This document shows, one piece after another, positions 9,665-16,086 of a DNA stretch of 47,310 nucleotides. Both the position numbers and the translations under genes were made by a program. Positions within the stretch are counted from its first letter, which is position 1, and each line of letters starts with the position of its first letter. The notes beneath the pieces are model-generated. The model was not told the DNA's origin, searched no databases, and saw nothing but the letters and a program-made list of their open reading frames with translations. The stretch is from the NCBI RefSeq assembly GCF_014654935.1, contig NZ_BNBF01000001.1:131402-178711 (forward strand). The letters are read 5' to 3'. Source of the stretch: Streptomyces capoamus (GTDB lineage Bacteria; Actinomycetota; Actinomycetes; Streptomycetales; Streptomycetaceae).

Positions 9665-10792
9665 ATGGCGTTCGGCTGGATCGACGAGCAGGCCGAGGGG
9701 CGCCGCCGCGCCGGACTCGTGCGCACCCTGCGCCCGCGCCCCGCCGACTCGACGCTGCTGGACCTGGCGAGCAACGACTACCTGGGACTGGCGCGCCACC
9801 CCGAGGTCACCGAGGGCGCGGCCGCGGCCGCCCGGACCTGGGGCGCCGGGTCCACCGGCTCCCGGCTGGTCACCGGCACCACCGGCCTGCACACGGAGCT
9901 GGAGCGCGCGCTCGCGGACTTCTGCGGCTTCGAGGCGGCCCTGGTGTTCTCCTCCGGGTACGCCGCCAACCTGGCGGCGGTCACCGCACTGGGCCCGCAC
10001 GGCTCGCTGGTCGTGTCCGACGCGGGCAACCACGCCTCCCTCATCGACGGCTGCCGGCTCGCCCGGGGCGAGCGGCAGGTCGTCGCGCACGCCGATCCCG
10101 AGGCCGTGGACAAGGCGCTGACCGGTCACGCGGGCCCGGCGATCGTCGTCTCGGACACGGTGTTCTCCGTCGACGGCGACAGGGCCCCGCTGGCCGAACT
10201 GGCCGCGGTCTGCCGGGCGCACGGCGCGGGACTCGTCGTGGACGACGCGCACGGACTGGGCGTACTGGGTGACGGGGGCCGGGGCGCGCCGCACGCGGCC
10301 GGGCTGGCGGGCGCCGGGGACGTGGTCGTCACGGCCACCCTGTCCAAGTCGCTGGGCAGTCAGGGCGGTGTGGTGCTGGGCCCGGCCCGGGTGATCGACC
10401 ACCTGGTCAACGCGGCCCGGACGTTCATCTTCGACACGGGTCTGGCGCCGGCGGCGGCCGGTGCCGCCCTGGCGGCGCTGCGGCTGCTGGAGCGCGAACC
10501 CGGTCGGGCGGTGCGGGCCCGCGAGGTGGCCGCGGAGCTGCACGCGCGCCTGACCGCCACGGGTCTGGAGGCGGTGCGTCCGGACGCCGCGGTGGTCTCC
10601 GTGCGGGCTCCGTCCCCGGAACAGGCGGTGCGCTGGGCGGCCGACTGCCGTACGGCAGGCCTCGCCGTGGGCTGTTTCCGCCCTCCTTCCGTGCCCGACG
10701 GCATCTCCCGGCTGAGGCTGACCGCCCGCGCGGACCTGTCCGGGGCGGAGATCGAACGCGCTGTACGAGTCATCGGCGAAACGCGACCATGA
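9665..10792 (+). CDS. bioF: 8-amino-7-oxononanoate synthase
   Basis: A 375-residue alpha-oxoamine synthase that condenses pimeloyl-ACP/CoA with alanine, the first step of biotin ring assembly. Visible signatures: LDLASNDYLGLARHP near residue 36, GAGSTGSRLVTG, the histidine that stacks on PLP in DAGNHASLIDG, VVDDAHGLGVLG and the PLP lysine in TLSKSLGSQGG. The ORF is open far upstream, but the ATG at 9665 follows ACCGGAGGACCC, a good ribosome site, and gives the family's usual N-terminus. Together with bioB-bioA-bioD it makes a full late pathway; no bioC/bioH/bioI gene for pimelate supply is seen nearby. Confidence 0.95.
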   Translation: MAFGWIDEQAEGRRRAGLVRTLRPRPADSTLLDLASNDYLGLARHPEVTEGAAAAARTWGAGSTGSRLVTGTTGLHTELERALADFCGFEAALVFSSGYAANLAAVTALGPHGSLVVSDAGNHASLIDGCRLARGERQVVAHADPEAVDKALTGHAGPAIVVSDTVFSVDGDRAPLAELAAVCRAHGAGLVVDDAHGLGVLGDGGRGAPHAAGLAGAGDVVVTATLSKSLGSQGGVVLGPARVIDHLVNAARTFIFDTGLAPAAAGAALAALRLLEREPGRAVRAREVAAELHARLTATGLEAVRPDAAVVSVRAPSPEQAVRWAADCRTAGLAVGCFRPPSVPDGISRLRLTARADLSGAEIERAVRVIGETRP

Positions 10793-10849
10793 GTCGGCGT
10801 GACACGGCCGAGTGCCGCCTGGAAGTGGTCAGAGACTGATCGACTGCGA

Positions 10850-11071
10850 TCAGAGTGCGGTCAGGAAGCCCGTCCAGCTCGCGGGGGAGAAGAGCAGGGC
10901 GGGTCCGGCCGGCCGCTTGGAGTCGCGCACGGCGAGCAGTCCGGCCGCGGGGCCGGAGCGCGGCCGTGCCGTCTCCACGCAGTTGTTGGCTCCCGTGCTG
11001 TGGCTGCTGCGCAGCCAGCGCACGTCGTGCAGGTCGGTACTGGCAGGGACGTTCCGAGGCAGTGCTGACAT
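10850..11071 (-). CDS. DUF397 domain protein
   Basis: A 73-residue protein that is one DUF397 domain. It has the family pattern W-L-R-S-S-H-S then N-N-C-V-E-T-A in the first half and VRDSKRPAGPALLFSPASWTGFL at the end. DUF397 proteins in Streptomyces are small partners of XRE-DUF5753 regulators, as in the whiJ locus, and are thought to modulate the regulator. The gene lies 9 nt after the stop of such a regulator, with GGAGG in the gap, so the two are co-transcribed and probably coupled. Confidence 0.85.
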   Translation of the reverse strand: MSALPRNVPASTDLHDVRWLRSSHSTGANNCVETARPRSGPAAGLLAVRDSKRPAGPALLFSPASWTGFLTAL

Positions 11072-11080
11072 GGTGCCTCC

Positions 11081-11941
11081 TTACGCGCCGTCACCTATTC
11101 CGGCGATGTAGTCCAACGATTCCTCGGGGGAAAGGGCGTGGAACTGAAGGGTCTTGAAGGCCTCGGAGTAGGCCTTGAGGTCTTCTTTCCGTTCCAGGTA
11201 GAGGCTACTCGTCAACTGGTCGAGAACAACCACATCCAGATCAGAAGTGCTCGGAAATGAGAAGATAACGAAAGGCCCGGTGAGGCCGACATGTGCTCCC
11301 GCGGCGAACGGCAGGACCTGCAGCCGTACCTGGGGCAGCCGCGCCGCCTCCGTCAGCCGCTCCAGCTGCCGGGCCATCACCCCCGGCCCGCCCACCTCGC
11401 GGCGCAGCACCGCCTCGTCCAGGACGGCGCTCAACACCAGCGGCGGATCCGAACGGAGCACGTCCTGCCTGGCCAGACGCACTTCCACCAGGGTGTCCAG
11501 GCGTTCCTCGTCCAGGTCCTTCACGGCGGCCCGGGTCACCGCGCGGGCGTACTCCGCGGTCTGCAGCAGCCCGGGCACCACCGTGGTCTCCAGCGTGCGC
11601 ATGGCGCCGGCCTGTGACTCCAGGCTGATGAAATCGCGGTACGTGGGCGGCAGCACCCCGCGGTAGGCGTGCCACCAGCGGTGCCGTCCGCCCGTGTCCT
11701 GCGAGCCCGCCAGCATCAGCAGCAACTCGCGCAGATGTCTGTCCCGGACCCCGTAGGCGTCCAGGAGTAAGCGCAGATCGGCCGGTTTTACGCCGCTCGC
11801 GCCGGTCTCGATGCGGCTGACCTTCGACTGGTGCCAGCCCACCAGCCGGGCCGCGTCACCGCTCGTGAGCCCGGCGCCGGTACGCAGCGTGCGCAGTTCG
11901 GCGCCCAATTTGCGGCGCCGCACCGCCGGACCGTTCTGCAT
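11081..11941 (-). CDS. XRE-family regulator with DUF5753 domain (WhiJ-like)
   Basis: A 286-residue regulator. Residues about 10-70 form a Cro/CI-type helix-turn-helix (LGAELRTLRTGAGLTSGDAA, then VGWHQSKVSRIETG). Residues about 100-280 are the DUF5753 domain (RDFISLESQAGAMRTLETTVVPGLLQT ending SLYLERKEDLKAYSEAF). Such proteins are abundant in Streptomyces and act with DUF397 and ATPase partners in developmental control. Codon 58 is TTA (plus-strand 11768-11770), a leucine codon read by the bldA tRNA, so translation may be delayed to late growth. The ATG at 11939-11941 has a strong GGAAGGAG/AAGGAG leader. Confidence 0.92.
   Translation of the reverse strand: MQNGPAVRRRKLGAELRTLRTGAGLTSGDAARLVGWHQSKVSRIETGASGVKPADLRLLLDAYGVRDRHLRELLLMLAGSQDTGGRHRWWHAYRGVLPPTYRDFISLESQAGAMRTLETTVVPGLLQTAEYARAVTRAAVKDLDEERLDTLVEVRLARQDVLRSDPPLVLSAVLDEAVLRREVGGPGVMARQLERLTEAARLPQVRLQVLPFAAGAHVGLTGPFVIFSFPSTSDLDVVVLDQLTSSLYLERKEDLKAYSEAFKTLQFHALSPEESLDYIAGIGDGA
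11768..11770 (-). other. TTA leucine codon in the XRE-DUF5753 gene
   Basis: Codon 58 of the regulator at 11081-11941 reads TTA, within ...CGC TTA CTC CTG GAC.... In Streptomyces this codon is rare and depends on the bldA leucyl-tRNA. I saw no other in-frame TTA in the genes I scanned by eye in this window, though that scan was not exhaustive. Confidence 0.85.
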
Positions 11942-11972
11942 GGGCTTCTCCTTACTCCTTCCGGGCCGCCCG

Positions 11973-12028
11973 AATACGGTATTGCGTCGCAGAGTTCACC
12001 GCTTCGGGCGACAGATATATGCATATCT
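11973..12028. promoter_or_regulatory. divergent promoter region with two AT-rich palindromes
   Basis: The 213-nt gap between the XRE regulator (minus) and the ATP-binding protein (plus) contains AATACGGTATT at 11973-11983 (5-1-5 symmetry) and AGATATATGCATATCT at 12013-12028 (6-4-6 symmetry). Such A/T-rich palindromes stand out in DNA of over 70% GC. They are plausible autoregulatory operators for the adjacent helix-turn-helix protein; the first lies about 32 nt from its start codon. The regulator-operator link is inference. Confidence 0.5.
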
Positions 12029-12154
12029 TGGTGGATCGCGCCGCGTGACCGGACCGTTGGTGGCAGTCTGGCGAACAAGCACCAGTCCGGGACCGTACTC
12101 GAACCCCCCGCCGTCTGTCGGACCGCGGTCCCGTGGGAAAGGGACGACCTCGCC

Positions 12155-12610
12155 ATGGCAGACCACCTGGAAGCATCCGTCACTCTGCCGAGCGATCCCG
12201 CCTCGGTCTCCGCCGCCCGCTCCTACGTCGTGGGCACCCTGGCGGAGTGGGGCCTGCCGTCGGACACCGAGACGGCCGACACGGTCCGCCTCATCGTCTC
12301 CGAACTCGCCACGAACGCCGTACAGCACACCTTCGGCCAGTCACCCACCTTCACGGTCGACCTCGCGCTGCACCAGGACGAACGCCTGCGCATCGGCGTG
12401 ACGGACAGCCACCCCCGCCTCCCGAAGAGGCTGCCCGCCGCCGTCCAGCAGGACAACGGGCGGGGCATGGTCATCATCCGCTGGCTCACCGCCGAGTGCG
12501 GCGGCAGACTCCGCATCCGCCCCACGCGCGAGGGCGGCAAGACCGTCTCGATCGAACTCCCGTGGACCCTTCCGGCCGCACCGGTCCCGGCGGCCCTGCA
12601 GGAGCCGTAG
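12155..12610 (+). CDS. ATP-binding protein, HATPase_c_2 / RsbW-like
   Basis: A 151-residue GHKL ATPase domain of the anti-sigma/serine-kinase type. The N box is LIVSELATNAVQHT (about residues 49-62), the G1 region is GVTDSHPR and the G2 region is DNGRGMVIIRWL. Length and order match the many small Streptomyces ATP-binding proteins found beside XRE-DUF5753/DUF397 pairs. It is divergent from that pair, completing a whiJ/abaA-like triad. The ORF is open upstream to 11831, but the ATG at 12155 is the natural start of the fold; the ribosome site GGGA is weak, so a nearby start cannot be ruled out. The partner it phosphorylates or binds is unknown. Confidence 0.87.
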   Translation: MADHLEASVTLPSDPASVSAARSYVVGTLAEWGLPSDTETADTVRLIVSELATNAVQHTFGQSPTFTVDLALHQDERLRIGVTDSHPRLPKRLPAAVQQDNGRGMVIIRWLTAECGGRLRIRPTREGGKTVSIELPWTLPAAPVPAALQEP

Positions 12611-12824
12611 CCCCTCGCCGGTTCCCTCACCGGGGCGCTCGGCACCCTTCCTGGCCCTCCCCGTCCGAGATCCCCCGCCGCGGCCGGCCGCCCGCCAGGG
12701 CCCGCGCCGCGACCGGCGTGATCGCGGTCCGGGGGCCTGTCGCCGTACCGGCCGTACCGGCGCTGTGCCCTGCCGCCCGCGGTCCGTGCCCGCGGGCGGC
12801 ACCGGGGTGGCGCCGACGGCGTTA

Positions 12825-12854
12825 GGGAGCGGCCCTGCCTCCGGGACCGCTCCC
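12825..12854 (-). terminator. hairpin terminator downstream of the NlpC/P60 gene
   Basis: Inverted repeat GGGAGCGG / CCGCTCCC (12825-12832 and 12847-12854), with a further CCC/GGG pairing inside the loop. It lies 14 nt past the stop of the NlpC/P60 gene and between two convergent genes. The rest of the interval 12611-12868 shows no gene. Confidence 0.6.
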
Positions 12855-12868
12855 GCCCCGACGTCAGG

Positions 12869-13342
12869 TCAGTTGACCCGGCCGTACCAGACGCTCTTCG
12901 TCCAGATCTTCTGCAGCCTCACCACGTCCCCGGTCCTGGGGGCGTGCCAGATCTTCCCGTGGCCGGCGTAGATGCCGACGTGGTAGACGCTGGAACCCGA
13001 GTGGAAGAAGACCAGGTCGCCCGCCTTGCGGCTGCGGGCGGAGATGTGGTGCGTCTTGTTGTACTGCTGGGCCGCGGTGCGCGGCAGCTTCTTGCCGGCC
13101 TTCTTGAACGAGTAGAGCGTCAGCCCCGAGCAGTCGAACCTGCGGGGTCCGGTCGCTCCCCACGCGTAGGGGGCGCCCTTCTTGGAGGCCGCGACCTTGA
13201 GTGCTTTCGTCGCCAGCGTCGCGGCGGAGGCGTCGGTGGCGAGGCCGGGCACCGCGATCGAGCCGCCCACGGCGGCGAGGGTGAGGGCCGAGGCCGTGCC
13301 GGCCCGGGCCATCAGCGACGGGACACGATTGAGCGCAGTCAT
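12869..13342 (-). CDS. secreted NlpC/P60 cell-wall endopeptidase
   Basis: A 157-residue exported hydrolase. The N-terminus (MTALNRVPSLMARAG, then a hydrophobic stretch to about residue 40 ending ATDASAA) is a signal peptide. The rest is an NlpC/P60 domain with catalytic Cys in RFDCSGLTLY, His in YHVGIYAGHGKIWHA and the third polar residue in the latter stretch. Such enzymes cleave peptidoglycan stem peptides during growth, sporulation or germination. There is no LysM or coiled-coil domain. The ORF stays open to 13681, but the ATG at 13342 follows GAAGGG at 6-nt spacing, and the upstream part is a structured riboswitch leader. Confidence 0.93.
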   Translation of the reverse strand: MTALNRVPSLMARAGTASALTLAAVGGSIAVPGLATDASAATLATKALKVAASKKGAPYAWGATGPRRFDCSGLTLYSFKKAGKKLPRTAAQQYNKTHHISARSRKAGDLVFFHSGSSVYHVGIYAGHGKIWHAPRTGDVVRLQKIWTKSVWYGRVN

Positions 13343-13348
13343 GCGCAA

Positions 13349-13585
13349 CCCTTCGTCAGCCGCCTGTGAAGGATGACCTGTCGGATTCGGGCTGGCGAAG
13401 TTGCCCGGCCGCGTTGCCGCGGCTTCACCCCAAGGGTTGCTCGGAGCCTGACGCCCGTCCGTGTCGAACAGACGTGCATCCGGTCCGGCGACCCGTCTTG
13501 CTTGGGTCCTCCACTCCTGCCGATCCACTCCTGTCGACCGGTCATCCGGGCGGCGGCAGGACTCGGCGTCCGCCCGGATCGCCCC
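13349..13585 (-). ncRNA. c-di-AMP (ydaO/yuaA) riboswitch
   Basis: Read on the minus strand, the leader of the NlpC/P60 gene holds the conserved blocks of the ydaO riboswitch in order: GCCGAGTCCTGCCG (13567-13554), GGAGGACCCAAG (13512-13501), TTGGGGTGAA (13433-13424), CCGAATCCGACAGGTCA (13390-13374), then GGCGGCTGACGAAGG next to the start codon. The class binds c-di-AMP and, in actinobacteria, usually sits before cell-wall hydrolase genes (Rpf, NlpC/P60), which fits here. The ribosome-binding GAAGGG (13354-13349) is in the 3' edge of the aptamer, so translation control is possible. Ends are approximate. Confidence 0.85.
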
Positions 13586-13920
13586 GCCGCGGTGGCGGGG
13601 GCTTGTCGTCAGACAGGGATCTTGGCTCACGACTGTCCTAAAATCCCAACGGAATCGGGGATTTGTGGGGTTACTCACCACTCACCCGTTCGGGTGGACA
13701 CTGCTCTGTTCGAGCCCCCGTCAGGTCCCGTGCGTAGCCCGCGACCTGGGGCGGAACGCCTCCTGGCGGCTCATGGATCCGCGCGCCGCGCAACTCGGGA
13801 GGCCCGGGAAACGGTCCGGATGTACACCGGTCGGCGGTACGTCATTCGGGGCGTTTCAAGTCCCGTACGGACGGCGCGTGTCGACTCCCGGGTCCCATCG
13901 GACCGCCACCGGCGTCCGCC
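13586..13920. other. intergenic region, no gene recognised
   Basis: About 335 nt between the riboswitch and the small gene at 13921. The part nearest the riboswitch (13586-13680) has a CCCCGCC...GGCGGGG hairpin and an A/T-richer patch around 13637-13665, which probably holds the hydrolase promoter. I see no convincing coding signal, RNA gene or repeat in 13681-13920; open frames there lack start context and family resemblance. Confidence 0.5.
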
Positions 13921-14226
13921 TCAGCCGACGCCGTCCGGCGGGAGCGCGACGCGAGCGGCCCGGCGCTCACCGTCCAGCACCCGCAAGGCCCGTGCCAGCG
14001 TGTCCCCGTGCAGCTCCGTCTCGCCCCGCTGGTGCATCAGCGCGAGCGCGTCCCGCAGCTCTGCCGCCTTGCGCACCAGGGCCTGGGCCGCGCGCAGTCC
14101 GCGGTACGTGTCGCCCGGCCGGGCCGGGTTGACGCGGCCCAGCAGGTCGACGGCCTCCAGGTAGCGGTCGATCAACTCGCCCTCGGCGCGCGTCAGCGCG
14201 GGCAGCGGCGGAAGGTCCGGCAGCAT
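13921..14226 (-). CDS. small helical protein of unknown function, coupled to ClpP-like gene
   Basis: A 101-residue protein that I do not recognise. It starts MLPDLPPLPALTRAEGELID and is then almost wholly predicted alpha-helical: charged heptad-like stretches (RYLEAVDLLGRV, AAQALVRKAAELRDALALMHQ) and an Arg-rich C-terminus. No signal peptide or cysteines. It begins 7 nt after the stop of the ClpP-like gene on the same strand, so both are almost certainly co-transcribed and the products may interact. A role as adaptor or partner of the ClpP-like protein is a guess from position only. Confidence 0.75.
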   Translation of the reverse strand: MLPDLPPLPALTRAEGELIDRYLEAVDLLGRVNPARPGDTYRGLRAAQALVRKAAELRDALALMHQRGETELHGDTLARALRVLDGERRAARVALPPDGVG

Positions 14227-14233
14227 GGGCGGC

Positions 14234-14875
14234 TCACCTCGCGTCCGGTGCGCCGGGGGTGTCCCGGCGGCCGGGCACGATGCCGTCCACCAGGCCGTAG
14301 GCGACGGCCCCGGCGGCGTCCAGGACCAGGTCGCGTTCGAGGTCCTCGTGGACCTGCCCGGCCGTGCGCCCCGTGTGCCGGACGAGCATCCGCTCCAGCG
14401 TCGCCCGGGTCCGGTCCCATTCCGCGGCCTGGATGAGCAGGTCGCTGGGCTGGCCGCGCACCGGCTCGGGCAGCGCGGGCTGCTCGAGCACCATGCGGGC
14501 GCCGGGCAGGGTGAACCGCTTGCCGGGGGCGCCGGCCGCGAGCAGTACCGCGGCCGAGGCGCCGGCCTGGCCGAGGCAGTAGGTCACCACGTCGCAACTG
14601 ACGTACTGCATCGTGTCGTAGACCGCCGTCATGGCCTCGAAGGAGCCGCCCGGCGAGTTCACGTACAGCGTGATGTCCCGGTCCGGGGCCGCGTGTTCCA
14701 GGTACATCAGCTGCGCGGTCACGTCGCTCGCCGCCGCGTTGTCGACCGGCGTGCCGAGGAAGACGATCCGGTCCTCGAAGAGCTTCGCGTACGGGTCGAG
14801 CGTGCGGACGGTGTTCCCGGTGCGCTCGCCGAACTCGGGCAGCACGTGGCGGGCGGCTGGTCGGTGCATGGACAT
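14234..14875 (-). CDS. ClpP-family protein lacking catalytic Ser and His (ClpR-like)
   Basis: A 213-residue ClpP/crotonase-fold protein with clear ClpP landmarks: [46 protein letters not shown] and AYGLVDGIV. The catalytic residues are altered. The nucleophile block, GQAAS in active enzymes, reads GQAGAS, which puts Ala106 at the Ser position and a Ser one residue later; the IHQP block reads LEQP, so the catalytic His is Glu131. The Asp (ERD, residue 182) is kept. I checked the codons directly (GGC GCC TCG; CTC GAG CAG). It probably has no peptidase activity alone and may join or cap rings of active ClpP, as ClpR does. Confidence 0.9.
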   Translation of the reverse strand: MSMHRPAARHVLPEFGERTGNTVRTLDPYAKLFEDRIVFLGTPVDNAAASDVTAQLMYLEHAAPDRDITLYVNSPGGSFEAMTAVYDTMQYVSCDVVTYCLGQAGASAAVLLAAGAPGKRFTLPGARMVLEQPALPEPVRGQPSDLLIQAAEWDRTRATLERMLVRHTGRTAGQVHEDLERDLVLDAAGAVAYGLVDGIVPGRRDTPGAPDAR

Positions 14876-14912
14876 ACCCCTCCTCCTGGCGAAGCCCCAC
14901 GGGCCCCGACTT

Positions 14913-14929
14913 CTGTACAGAATGTACAG
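14913..14929. promoter_or_regulatory. TGTACA double operator between ClpP-like and antitoxin genes
   Basis: Perfect 7-3-7 palindrome CTGTACAGAATGTACAG containing two TGTACA hexamers (14914-14919 and 14923-14928). A further GTAC core lies just to the right (14933-14936). TGTACA is the known core of the E. coli YefM-YoeB operator, and the adjacent gene at 14956 encodes a Phd/YefM protein, so it is the likely binder. The site is 27 nt from the antitoxin start and 38 nt from the ClpP-like start and could control both. Confidence 0.75.
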
Positions 14930-14955
14930 GACGTACCTGACGTTATGATGGACGT

Positions 14956-15234
14956 ATGGCCTACGAGATTCCGGTGACGCAAGCCAGGGCTGAGCTCGCC
15001 GACCTGATCAACCGCGTCGTGTACGGCGGTGAGCGCGTCGTCGTGACCCGGCACGGCAAGCCGCTGGTCGCGTTGGTCTCGGCCGCCGACCTCGAACGCC
15101 TCGACGCCCTGGACGAGCCGGCCGGGGGACAGGTCATCAGCTCGGTGTCCCGCGTCCGGGAGACCGGTTCCGTACCCCCCGAGCGGCAGCGCTTCGGCAT
15201 CGCGGCGGAGCACCGGCGGCCGGGCGCGCCCTGA
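14956..15234 (+). CDS. Phd/YefM-family antitoxin, no toxin gene adjacent
   Basis: A 92-residue protein with the YefM/Phd DNA-binding fold: [21 protein letters not shown], then [29 protein letters not shown], with a disordered C-terminal tail from about residue 55. Antitoxins of this class repress their own operon and neutralise a RelE/YoeB or Doc toxin encoded just downstream. No toxin-sized reading frame follows: the next gene is urease ureA, and the 226 nt between contain a nitrogen-control site. The start is the ATG at 14956. The protein may act as a stand-alone regulator of the divergent ClpP-like gene, or its toxin may be elsewhere. Confidence 0.88.
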   Translation: MAYEIPVTQARAELADLINRVVYGGERVVVTRHGKPLVALVSAADLERLDALDEPAGGQVISSVSRVRETGSVPPERQRFGIAAEHRRPGAP

Positions 15235-15288
15235 GCCGGCCGCCTCTGCGGCAGCCCATCGGCCGGTCATGGGCCGATCAAGGTCTGG

Positions 15289-15304
15289 TTAACGTCGTTG
15301 AAAC
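15289..15304 (+). promoter_or_regulatory. GlnR-type box upstream of urease
   Basis: TTAAC - 6 nt - GAAAC, matching the Streptomyces GlnR consensus gTnAC-n6-GaAAC at all defined positions but the first (T for G). It lies 157 nt upstream of the ureA start. GlnR, the nitrogen-limitation regulator, is reported to act on the urease operon of S. coelicolor, so the site fits known biology. Confidence 0.72.
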
Positions 15305-15460
15305 TCCGGCGTTTTAGCCTGCCGATCCACGCCACCGGGGGTTTTTCTGCCCGGATTGACGACGGTCCGGGCATTTGTCCGTGTGTTAGACCTGTCCCCG
15401 TCGCGGTGGCTGCGGCACCCGGGCCCGGCACGGCCCGGAGCGAGGACGGTGAGGTGGGAC

Positions 15461-15763
<303 letters not shown>

Positions 15764-15774
15764 GGGGGACCGCG

Positions 15775-16086
15775 ATGATTCCCGGAGAGATCCTTTTCGC
15801 GGACGGCCCCGTCGTCTTCAACGCGGGCCGCGAGGTCACCCGGCTGACCGTGCTCAACGCCGCCGACCGGCCCGTCCAGGTCGGCTCCCACTACCACTTC
15901 GCCGAGGCCAACCCCGGGCTGCGGTTCGACCGCGCCGCCGCCCGCGGCAAGCGGCTGGACGTCGCCGCGGGCACCGCCGTCCGCTTCGAACCCGGCATCC
16001 CCGTGGAGGTCGGGCTCGTCCCGCTGGCCGGCGCCCGGATCGTGCCCGGACTGCGCGGGGAGACCGGGGGCGCCCTCGATGCCTGA
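15775..16086 (+). CDS. ureB: urease beta subunit
   Basis: A 103-residue UreB. It begins [20 protein letters not shown], has the signature [18 protein letters not shown] at about residues 34-51 and ends [14 protein letters not shown]. Length is normal for an unfused bacterial beta subunit. The frame extends upstream, but the ATG at 15775 follows TGAGGGGGACCGCG, giving a ribosome site inside the short ureA-ureB gap. Its stop overlaps the ureC start by 8 nt. Confidence 0.96.
   Translation: MIPGEILFADGPVVFNAGREVTRLTVLNAADRPVQVGSHYHFAEANPGLRFDRAAARGKRLDVAAGTAVRFEPGIPVEVGLVPLAGARIVPGLRGETGGALDA

Noticed and set aside
12869..13681. Longer NlpC/P60 reading with 113 extra residues
   Set aside because: The extra part is the c-di-AMP riboswitch; the signal peptide starts at 13342.
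13373..14164. Open frame of 263 codons on the plus strand across the riboswitch and the 101-aa gene
   Set aside because: It reads through the conserved riboswitch leader and is antisense to the coupled gene after ClpP; Arg/Ser-rich translation without family likeness.
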